From a bacterium (GTDB lineage Bacteria > Planctomycetota > J058 > JAJDCP01), in the NCBI GenBank assembly GCA_030428695.1, contig JAUIEM010000337.1:1-11185 (forward strand): a DNA stretch of 11,185 bases, in the 5' to 3' direction. The translations under genes and the position numbers were made by a program. Each line of letters begins with the position of its first letter. Position 1 is the first letter of the stretch. The notes under the pieces are model-generated. The model saw only the letters and a list, made by a program, of their open reading frames with translations. It was not told the origin of the DNA and ran no database searches. Below are positions 1 to 5,442 of the stretch, piece by piece.

Positions 1-1
1 C

Positions 2-1525
2 GGCGACGAGGTCGTCACGGTCATCGCGAACAAAGAGGTCGCGAGCGTGCTCGCCGGGGAGATCTCCGACCAGGAGAGCCGGCGCCGCCTGCGGCTGTTC
101 CTCGAGATCGCCGCGGCCCTCGACTCCTTCGCTTCCCCCGAGGTGCTGCTGTCGCGCTGCGGCGGGCTGGTCGTGCACGTCTTCGATCCGTCCTGCTGCA
201 TGCTGAAGGTCGGGGAGCAGGCGTGGTCGTTCACCGGCAAGAAGAAGCGGCCCCTCAAACTCAGCGAGACGGTGGTCTCGCGGGTGCGGGAGCGCAGCGA
301 GGCGCTGCTGGTCACCGACGTCGCGAACGAAGCCTTCCTGCGCAACGCCGAGAGCATCCGCTACCTGAAGATCCGCTCGGCGATGGGCGCGCCGATCGTG
401 GTCGGTAACGAGACGGTCGGCTTGATCTACGTCGACCAGCGCAAGATCGAGCACCAGTTCGTCGAAGAGGATCTGCTGTTCCTGATCGGGGTCGGCCGCC
501 TGGTCGGCTCGGCGGTCGCCGGCTTCAATCGCTTCTCGCGGCTCGACGCCGAGAACAAGATGCTCAAGGCGACCCGCGACAAGGACGGCACCATCGTCGG
601 CGATAGCCCGGCGATGCGCGAGCTGCGCGAGACCGTCGAGAAGCGCATCGGGCCGGTCAAGGCCAACGTGCTGCTGCTTGGGCAGACCGGCACCGGCAAG
701 TCGCTGGTCGCCGAGGCGATCCACCTCGCCTCGCCGCGCCGCCAGGAGCCGTTCATCAAGGTCAACTGCGCCGCGATCCCGCGCGACCTGGTCGAGAGCG
801 AGCTGTTCGGCCACGAGAAGGGCGCCTTCAGCGGGGCGACCAAGCGCAAGCCGGGGTACTTCGAGCTCGCCTCGGGCGGCACCCTGTTCCTCGACGAGAT
901 CGGTGAGCTCGACCACAAGAGCCAGGCGAAGCTGCTCGCCGTGATCCAGGACCACAAGTTCTACCGGGTCGGCGGCACCCGTCAGGTCGAGACCGACGTG
1001 CGCATCGTCGCGGCGACCAACCGCGACCTCAAGCGCGAGGTCGACGAGGGGAACTTCCGGGCCGACCTGTACTACCGGCTCAACGTCGTGCGGCTGCAGA
1101 TCCCGCCCCTCAACGAGCGCAAGGACGACATCCCCGAGCTGGTCAACCACTTCCTCGCCAAGGTCTGCTCGGACATGGGCCGCAAGGTGCAGGGCGTCAC
1201 CCCCGACGCGATGCGGCTGCTGGTCGGCTACGCCTGGCCGGGGAACATCCGCGAGCTCGCGAACTGCATCGAGCGCGCGGTGATCTTCTGCAACGAGGGC
1301 GGCTTGCTCGGGGTCGAGCAGCTGCCCCACGAGCTTCGCTCGCAGCAAGAGCAGCCGGCGACCAGCCGCGCGCCGACGAAGTCCTCCGGCCTGACCGAGC
1401 GGGAGATGGTCGAGGACGCCCTGCGGCGTGCGGGCGGGAACAAGCGCGAGGCCGCGCGCATCCTCGGCTGGTATCCCCAGAAGCTGTACAGTCGGCTCAA
1501 GAAGTACAAGCTCGGGAACCAGTAG
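2..1525 (+). CDS. Sigma-54-dependent transcriptional activator, GAF-AAA+-Fis HTH (5' partial)
   Basis: This is a bacterial enhancer-binding protein that remodels sigma-54 RNA polymerase with ATP. Numbering from the in-frame GTG at 47, a GAF sensory domain spans about 15-160. The AAA+ domain spans about 185-410, with Walker A GQTGTGKS (212-219), the sigma-54 contact loop GAFSGA (259-264), Walker B GGTLFLDE (277-284), the arginine-finger stretch NFRADLYYRL (336-345) and WPGNIREL (397-404). A Fis-type HTH closes the protein (about 452-490). The GAF ligand is unknown. The GTG at 47 has an AAAGAGG upstream and could be a start. However, the 15 codons before it are open to the window edge, 14 of 15 end in G or C and all begin with a purine. 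The gene therefore very likely begins outside the window with an unseen N-terminal segment. The contact loop has Ser in place of the usual Thr. Function class is certain; target genes are unknown. Confidence 0.95.
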   Translation, partial: GDEVVTVIANKEVASVLAGEISDQESRRRLRLFLEIAAALDSFASPEVLLSRCGGLVVHVFDPSCCMLKVGEQAWSFTGKKKRPLKLSETVVSRVRERSEALLVTDVANEAFLRNAESIRYLKIRSAMGAPIVVGNETVGLIYVDQRKIEHQFVEEDLLFLIGVGRLVGSAVAGFNRFSRLDAENKMLKATRDKDGTIVGDSPAMRELRETVEKRIGPVKANVLLLGQTGTGKSLVAEAIHLASPRRQEPFIKVNCAAIPRDLVESELFGHEKGAFSGATKRKPGYFELASGGTLFLDEIGELDHKSQAKLLAVIQDHKFYRVGGTRQVETDVRIVAATNRDLKREVDEGNFRADLYYRLNVVRLQIPPLNERKDDIPELVNHFLAKVCSDMGRKVQGVTPDAMRLLVGYAWPGNIRELANCIERAVIFCNEGGLLGVEQLPHELRSQQEQPATSRAPTKSSGLTEREMVEDALRRAGGNKREAARILGWYPQKLYSRLKKYKLGNQ

Positions 1526-1554
1526 CCGCCTGTCTGCAGCCTGCAGACGGTGGC
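1525..1554 (+). terminator. Hairpin after the sigma-54 activator (terminator or operator)
   Basis: GTCTGCA (1532-1538) and TGCAGAC (1542-1548) form a perfect 7-bp stem with a 3-nt loop. The flanks GCCGCC (1525-1530) and GGTGGC (1549-1554) add six more pairs, one of them G-U, across a single bulged T. The structure starts at the last base of the stop codon. Only a weak T-rich stretch follows, so it may be a non-canonical terminator. The dyad could equally be a DNA-binding site: another CAGACA lies at 1568-1573, matching the TGTCTG at 1531-1536 in inverted orientation. The rest of the 171-base gap up to 1696 shows no convincing promoter. Confidence 0.4.
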
Positions 1555-1696
1555 CGTATTCCTCTGACAGACATCGGTCGCCTCCACCCGCCTGGCGAGG
1601 GACTTCGCGGAGTGGTCCGCGCTGTGCTTGGGGAAGGGCCGCCGCGCGGATCGGCTGCGCGGCCACGCTTCTATCTCGAGACACAGAGGAACCCCG

Positions 1697-3205
1697 ATGC
1701 AGTCTTCCCTGATCCAACACCTGGCCGGCATCTGCCTGCTCGCCGCCGGTCTCGCCGCGCAGGACCTGTCCGGCGCGCTGTTTCCGCCGCGCTGCGACGA
1801 CCCCGAGGCGACCCGCGCGGCCCTCGACACGGCGCTGCGCAAGCGTCCCGACGACCCCGCGCTGCACCTCGCCCGCGGCCACTGCCTGCTGCAGCTCGGC
1901 GCCCTCGCCGCCGCCGAGCGCGACGCCGAGCGGGCCCTCGCGCTCGGCGCGCGGCCGGCGGCCTGCTGGCTGCTGCGCGGCCTGGTCGCGCTCCAGGCCG
2001 AGCGTCTGGAGGCGGCCCGCCAGTCCCTCGAGCAGGTGCTCGCCCAGGCTCCCGAGGCGACGGGCGCCTGGCAGCTGCGGGGGATCGTCCGTCTGCGCCA
2101 GGGCGACGCCCTCGGCGCCCTGGCCGACTTCAGCGCGGCCCTCGAGCGCGCCCCCGACGACGCCGGCCTGCTCGCCTGGCGGGCCGAAGCCCAGCTCGAG
2201 GCCGGGCAGGCGCTCGCCGCCCTGGCCGACGCCGAGCGGGGCCTCGCCCACCGGCCGTGTGACCCCCGGCTGCTCGCCCTGGCGGGCCGCGCGGCGCAAG
2301 AGAGCGGCGCCCTGCTGCAGGCGGCGGCGAGCTTCTCCCGGTTGGTCGCCGTCGCCCCGGACGAGCCGCGCTACCGGGTGCTCCTCGGCGACGTGCGCTA
2401 CGCACTGTGGGAGCGCGACCGCGACGACTGGCAGCTCGAGCGGGCCCGGGCCTGCTACGACCTCGCGGTGCACGAGCTGCCGACCCCGGGCCTGTGGCTC
2501 GCCCTCGGCCGGGCGGCGCAGGCTGCCGGGGATGACACGCGGGCCGAGGCCTGGCTGGGCAAGGTGCTCGCGGTCGAGCCTGAGAACGCCGCGGTCTACG
2601 CGCTGCGGGCGCGCAGCCGCTCCGGCGCCGCGGCGGTGCGCGACCTGACGCGGGCGCTCGAGCACGGCGGCGAAGACCTCGAGCTGCGCCTGGAGCGGGC
2701 AGCGCGTCTGCGTGAGGCGGGCCGCTTCCCCGAAGCGCTCGCCGACCTCGACGCCGCGATCGGGCTGAGCGGCGCGCACCTCGAGCGCGGGCTGGTGCGC
2801 GCCCTGTGCGGGGACCTCGACGGCGCGCGGGAGGACTTCCTCGTCGCCCACGGCTACCGGCACGACGTCTACGGCGCGCTGATGCTCGCCCTGTTCGGGG
2901 GCAGTCCGGAGCCGCTGCTCGCGTACGCCGAGACGAAGGGCTGGCAGGGGGCGCTGGCGCGCTTCGGCCTGGGCCGCATCTCCGCCCAGGAGCTGCTCGC
3001 CGTCGCGATCGAGTCCGAGGCTCCGCACGACACCCTGCGCCTGTGTGAGGCCCGGGCCTGCATCGGCCTGGTCGCCGACCACCGGGGCGCGCGGGAGGAG
3101 GCGGTGGAAGCCTACCGCGCGTGCGTCGCGACGGGGGTCCACTGGTACCTCGAGTACGGCTGGGCCCGCGACCGGCTGAAACAGCTCGAGGAGGCGCGGC
3201 CCTGA
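1697..3205 (+). CDS. Exported TPR-repeat protein
   Basis: A 502-aa protein with an N-terminal Sec-type signal (hydrophobic residues about 9-21, ending GLAAQ). Nearly all of the rest is tetratricopeptide helices with repeated A-L-A-D/E-x-A-L and P-D-D/E-x-A patterns. TPR arrays act as protein-protein interaction scaffolds, here probably in the periplasm or at the outer membrane. The last about 60 residues (RLCEARACIGLVADHRG, then GVHWYLEYGWARDRL) resemble the closing repeats of NlpI-like TPR proteins, an inference from pattern only. I chose ATG 1697 because AGAGGA (1685-1690) sits just upstream and the signal peptide begins there. The frame stays open further upstream to 1628 but adds a charged, non-signal leader. 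No catalytic residues are evident. The gene converges on the desaturase-family gene across 14 bases. TPR assignment is firm; the specific role is unknown. Confidence 0.88.
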   Translation: MQSSLIQHLAGICLLAAGLAAQDLSGALFPPRCDDPEATRAALDTALRKRPDDPALHLARGHCLLQLGALAAAERDAERALALGARPAACWLLRGLVALQAERLEAARQSLEQVLAQAPEATGAWQLRGIVRLRQGDALGALADFSAALERAPDDAGLLAWRAEAQLEAGQALAALADAERGLAHRPCDPRLLALAGRAAQESGALLQAAASFSRLVAVAPDEPRYRVLLGDVRYALWERDRDDWQLERARACYDLAVHELPTPGLWLALGRAAQAAGDDTRAEAWLGKVLAVEPENAAVYALRARSRSGAAAVRDLTRALEHGGEDLELRLERAARLREAGRFPEALADLDAAIGLSGAHLERGLVRALCGDLDGAREDFLVAHGYRHDVYGALMLALFGGSPEPLLAYAETKGWQGALARFGLGRISAQELLAVAIESEAPHDTLRLCEARACIGLVADHRGAREEAVEAYRACVATGVHWYLEYGWARDRLKQLEEARP

Positions 3206-3224
3206 GGCGGGCGTCCCGGTCAGG
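3201..3224. terminator. Hairpin between convergent genes, containing both stop codons
   Basis: CCTGA (3201-3205) pairs with TCAGG (3220-3224), and CGGG (3208-3211) pairs with CCCG (3215-3218) around a CGT loop, with a small internal loop between the two stems. The TPR gene's stop lies in the left arm and the opposing gene's stop lies in the right arm. The position suits a bidirectional terminator, but neither side carries a U-tract, so this is an inference from structure and location. Confidence 0.42.
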
Positions 3225-4035
3225 GGGCCGGATCCGCGGCGTCGGCGGCGCGACGCAGCCTCCGCGTGCGGACTGGCTCGACGAAGGGCCAGGCGAGCTG
3301 CCCCAGGTAGCTGCGCGGCCCGCCGCCGGCGCTGCCGTAGGCGCCGGGCTCGGTGCCCGGGGCGTGGTACGTGCCGAACAGGACGTCCCAGACCGGGAAC
3401 AGGTTCGCGAAGTTCTTGTGGCCGCCGATCTGCTTGTCGTGGTGCCAGTGGTGCAGCTCCGGCGAGCCGAGCAGCACCTTGAATGGCCCGAGGGGCAGGC
3501 GCACGTTGGAGTGGATGAACACCGCCCAGAGGCCGCGGAACAGGATGAAGCCCGCGATCGCCTCGAGGCGGAAGCCGAGCAACAGCGCGGGCAGGTTCTC
3601 GACGGTCAGGGTGTACAGCCCGTCGACGGGGTGCTCCCGGTAGGCCGCCAGCCAGTCGAGCTGCTCGGCCGTGTGGTGGGTGCGGTGGAAGCGCCAGAGC
3701 AACGGCACCCGGTGCGAGAGCCGGTGCGCCCAGTAGATCGAGAAGTCGCACAGCACGATCACCAGCACCGCCTGCAGCGCGAAGGGCAGGGCGCCGACCC
3801 GGGCCCGGAAGGCCTGCGGCAGGGCGCCGTCGAGCCAGCCGCCGAGGCCGGCCAGGAACGCGATGAACAGGCCGCGGAAGAAGAGCTGCTGGCCGGCGAA
3901 GTAGGTGAGGTCGGTCAGCCACTCGCGGCGGAAGATCTTCTGGGCGCGCTTCGGGAAGGCCCACTCGAGGGGCGCGAAGAGCGCCCACAGAAAGAGCAGG
4001 CCGACGACGGCGGTGAGCAGCGTCTCAAGGTCCAT
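3220..4035 (-). CDS. Fatty acid hydroxylase/sterol desaturase-family membrane protein
   Basis: A 271-aa integral membrane di-iron oxygenase of the fatty acid hydroxylase superfamily, which hydroxylates or desaturates lipid substrates using O2. The histidine ligand motifs are all present: HRLSH (104-108), FHRTHH (116-121) and ELHHWHHD (194-200). Additional histidines lie at 135 and 175. Hydrophobic segments lie at about 5-22, 50-66, 85-102 and 145-172. The length is normal for the family. The start ATG lies inside the end of the upstream lipoprotein gene (11-base overlap), implying translational coupling and a shared transcript. The natural substrate cannot be read from sequence; a membrane lipid or hopanoid-like molecule is possible. 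The C-terminal tail after about 250 is basic and then Ala/Asp-rich. Family assignment is very secure; bacterial members rarely act on sterols, so the family name should not be taken as the function. Confidence 0.94.
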   Translation of the reverse strand: MDLETLLTAVVGLLFLWALFAPLEWAFPKRAQKIFRREWLTDLTYFAGQQLFFRGLFIAFLAGLGGWLDGALPQAFRARVGALPFALQAVLVIVLCDFSIYWAHRLSHRVPLLWRFHRTHHTAEQLDWLAAYREHPVDGLYTLTVENLPALLLGFRLEAIAGFILFRGLWAVFIHSNVRLPLGPFKVLLGSPELHHWHHDKQIGGHKNFANLFPVWDVLFGTYHAPGTEPGAYGSAGGGPRSYLGQLAWPFVEPVRTRRLRRAADAADPAP

Positions 4036-4399
4036 CGTTCGGGGCTTCCAACAGCTCGCGCAGCTTCTCGAGCTCGACCTCGCGCGGGATCAGCAACGAC
4101 TTGCTCGAGGGGATGAACACCTCGCGCGGGGGCTCGTCCGTCGCCGGTTCGACCGCCGGCGCGACCTCCGCCGTTTCGGGCGCGACCGTCGGGAGCGCGA
4201 GGGACTTGCTCGAGCTGAAGAATACGCCTCGTTCAGACGGCTTCGCCGTCGTGTCGACTCCGGCCGGAGCAGCGCTGCCTCCCTTGGCGGGCGGAGCGGT
4301 CGAGCAGGCCTGGACGACGATGATCGCGGCGCAGGCCAGGCTGGCGGAGAAGCTGAGCGCGAGGGCGCGGGCCCAGCGGGGACGGGTAGGCGCGGTCAT
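4025..4399 (-). CDS. Small putative lipoprotein with a duplicated SSKSL motif
   Basis: A 124-aa protein beginning with a basic N-region, a hydrophobic stretch (about 14-29) and VVQAC, a lipobox-like site that would place the lipidated Cys at 32. The rest is Pro/Ala/Glu-rich and probably disordered. The same short motif occurs twice: VFFSSSKSLALP (59-70) and VFIPSSKSLLIP (94-105), followed by a short charged helix (about 106-118). I do not recognise a named family. A GAGGAGG ribosome binding site directly precedes the ATG. The stop codon lies beyond the start of the downstream membrane hydroxylase, so the two are likely co-translated. The lipoprotein may assist or localise that enzyme, which is only an inference from the overlap. 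Gene call strong; function unknown. Confidence 0.82.
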   Translation of the reverse strand: MTAPTRPRWARALALSFSASLACAAIIVVQACSTAPPAKGGSAAPAGVDTTAKPSERGVFFSSSKSLALPTVAPETAEVAPAVEPATDEPPREVFIPSSKSLLIPREVELEKLRELLEAPNDGP

Positions 4400-4414
4400 G
4401 CTGCCTCCTCGGGT

Positions 4415-4439
4415 ACGGTTGCCAACCCCAGGCTACCGT
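4415..4439. promoter_or_regulatory. Inverted repeat in the divergent intergenic region
   Basis: ACGGT-t-GCC (4415-4423) mirrors GGC-t-ACCGT (4431-4439) around a 7-nt centre: 8 of 9 arm positions are complementary. It lies 15 bases upstream of the lipoprotein ATG (minus strand) and about 95 bases upstream of the peptidoglycan-binding-protein start (plus strand). It may be an operator shared by the divergent pair, or a leader hairpin of the lipoprotein mRNA. No convincing -35/-10 or sigma-54 promoter was found in 4400-4534. Confidence 0.35.
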
Positions 4440-4534
4440 GCCGCGTCCCGCCGCCGGGTAACGGGAGTGTATCGAGCGCGCACGAAATACCGCCGCCGCG
4501 GGCTAGGCTTGGAAACCACCCGAGGAGCTTCCTC

Positions 4535-5140
4535 ATGCGCCCCCTCTGCCTCGCGCTCCTGTGCACCCTCGCGCTGCCGCTCAGCGCGGAGACCAGCCAG
4601 CAGGGCTGGACCCTCCGCCGCCTGACCAACGCCGAGGTCACGCCCGCGATCACCGCGAACGCGATCAACATCCTCCAGGCCCACCGCCACGATCCCTACG
4701 GCACCGACATCCCCTTCGACGCCGACGGCAAGCACTACGTCGGGCGCATCGAGCAGCACTACCATCCTCCCGGCGGCGCCGCGCGGCCCTGGGGCTACCA
4801 CCCGGGCGTGTCGGTCTTCGAGGTCGTCGACTTCAACGGCCTCGGGCCGGACGACGCGGCTGACGGCGACGACGCGGACGAGGCGGACGACGACATCCCG
4901 GACGCCCTGCAGCCGGTGCGGGACGGCGTCCTGCTCCTGCGTCGCGGCTCCCGAGGCGAGCCGGTGCGGCTCCTGCAGCAGCACCTGACCAGCCTCGGCC
5001 TGACCCTGGTCGACGACGGCATCTTCGGCCGCCTGACCGACGGGGCCGTACGCGCCTTCCAGCACGCGGCGGGGATCAAGGTCGACGGCGTCGTCGGGCC
5101 GCAGACCCTCGCCGCCCTCGACGCCGCGCTCCAGCCGTAG
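4535..5140 (+). CDS. Exported peptidoglycan-binding-domain protein
   Basis: A 201-aa protein with a clear signal peptide (about 1-18, ending LPLSA). The N-terminal domain (about 22-98) is rich in histidine: HRHDPYGTDIPF at 50-61, then RIEQHYHPPGG and PWGYHPGVSVFEV. I do not recognise it as a named family; the clustered His residues could bind metal. A strongly acidic Asp-rich linker spans about 104-123. The C-terminal part (about 131-200) is a peptidoglycan_binding_1 three-helix domain: LRRGSRGEPVRLLQQHL, DGIFGRLTDGAVRAFQ, GVVGPQTLAAL. This domain anchors exported proteins to cell wall glycan-peptide. The ATG at 4535 follows GAGGAG (4522-4527) at 7-nt spacing and starts the signal peptide; the frame is open further upstream but without support. 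The gene is divergent from the lipoprotein/hydroxylase pair. The sigma-54 promoter of the next ORF starts 8 bases after its stop. Confidence 0.9.
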   Translation: MRPLCLALLCTLALPLSAETSQQGWTLRRLTNAEVTPAITANAINILQAHRHDPYGTDIPFDADGKHYVGRIEQHYHPPGGAARPWGYHPGVSVFEVVDFNGLGPDDAADGDDADEADDDIPDALQPVRDGVLLLRRGSRGEPVRLLQQHLTSLGLTLVDDGIFGRLTDGAVRAFQHAAGIKVDGVVGPQTLAALDAALQP

Positions 5141-5147
5141 CAGCTTC

Positions 5148-5164
5148 TTGGCACGGCGCTTGCA
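5148..5164 (+). promoter_or_regulatory. Sigma-54 (RpoN) promoter, -24/-12
   Basis: TTGGCACGGCGCTTGCA matches the sigma-54 consensus TGGCACG-N4-TTGCA at every defined base. The invariant GG (5150-5151) and GC (5162-5163) are separated by exactly 10 nt. Transcription is predicted to start near 5175-5177. That leaves a leader of about 25 nt before the ATG at 5201, with the Shine-Dalgarno sequence in it. A partial sigma-54 activator gene is in the same window, 3.6 kb away, but no physical link between the two is shown. Confidence 0.88.
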
Positions 5165-5168
5165 AAAC

Positions 5169-5195
5169 GTCCTCCAACAATGCGCACAGGAGGAC
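5169..5195 (+). promoter_or_regulatory. Inverted repeat covering the Shine-Dalgarno of the 47-codon ORF
   Basis: GTCCTCC (5169-5175) is perfectly complementary to GGAGGAC (5189-5195) across a 13-nt loop. The right arm contains most of the Shine-Dalgarno AGGAGG (5188-5193), which sits 7 nt before ATG 5201. In RNA reading through from the upstream gene the ribosome binding site could be masked. In RNA starting near 5175 (sigma-54 start) the left arm would be almost entirely missing and the site free. The complementarity is seen directly; the regulatory meaning is inferred. Confidence 0.5.
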
Positions 5196-5200
5196 TACCG

Positions 5201-5344
5201 ATGCAGCGCTTTCCCCGTCTTTCCCAACCCGTCCACACCACCGACCCCCGCCCCCGCCTGCGGCTGAAGAGCGGCCTGCGCTCGGGGCTGTTCAACTCCC
5301 AGAACCAGCACTATCTCCACGGCGATGAGGACTTCGACGTCTGA
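5201..5344 (+). CDS. Small 47-aa protein of unknown function under a sigma-54 promoter
   Basis: A short ORF with an ideal AGGAGG ribosome binding site at 7-nt spacing and a consensus sigma-54 promoter directly upstream. Both are strong reasons to believe it is expressed. The product starts MQRFPRLSQPVHTTDPRP and has a basic middle (RLRLKSGLRSG). It continues LFNSQNQHYLH and ends in an acidic tail, GDEDFDV. It has no Cys, signal peptide or membrane segment. I recognise no family. An in-frame ATG at 5180 would give 54 aa, but it lacks a ribosome binding site and lies almost at the predicted transcript start, so 5201 is preferred. No modifying enzyme is adjacent, so a modified peptide precursor is not supported. 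The next gene begins 98 bases downstream on the same strand and could share the transcript. Confidence 0.7.
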   Translation: MQRFPRLSQPVHTTDPRPRLRLKSGLRSGLFNSQNQHYLHGDEDFDV

Positions 5345-5373
5345 GCCCGGGGCGGAGAGATCCGTCGATTTCC

Positions 5374-5416
5374 CCCGGCTTGTTCAACATCCCGCCCGGC
5401 TGTGTTCAAATTCTCC
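5374..5416 (+). repeat. Two near-copies of a CCCGGCT..GTTCAA element upstream of the hotdog gene
   Basis: CCCGGCTTGTTCAA (5374-5387) and CCCGGCTGTGTTCAA (5395-5409) share their sequence apart from a one-base length change. Their TGTTCAA cores are 22 bases apart, about two helical turns. A third related copy, GGCTGTTCAACTCCC (5286-5300), lies inside the 47-codon ORF. They may be tandem regulator sites for the following gene or remnants of a local duplication. This gap, 5345-5442, shows no convincing promoter hexamers. Confidence 0.4.
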
Positions 5417-5442
5417 AACCGCTCGCGTCGGAGGATTCGCCC

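Noticed and set aside
1590..1608. CTGGCGAGGGACTTCGC as a sigma-54 promoter before the TPR gene.
   Set aside because: The -12 element reads TTCGC instead of TTGC and the GG-GC spacing is one base too long.
1628..1696. Upstream extension of the TPR protein by 23 residues.
   Set aside because: The extension is Arg-rich and would bury the signal peptide. The ribosome binding site and hydrophobic signal favour ATG 1697.
3121..4116. Plus-strand 331-codon frame over the desaturase-family gene.
   Set aside because: No recognisable domain. The opposite strand has the complete histidine-motif enzyme with a proper ribosome binding site and coupling to its neighbour.
3905..4534. Upstream extension of the PG-binding protein by 210 residues.
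   Set aside because: It overlaps the lipoprotein and desaturase genes on the other strand, is Arg-rich without motifs, and the signal peptide with ribosome binding site begins at 4535.
4400..4534. Sigma-54 or sigma-70 promoters in the divergent gap.
   Set aside because: GGCA-containing stretches lack a partner -12 element, and no pair of -35/-10 hexamers with proper spacing was found by eye.
5201..5344. Small ORF as a ribosomally made, modified peptide (RiPP) precursor.
   Set aside because: No Cys or repeated Ser/Thr core, no recognised leader, and no modification, protease or export gene next to it.
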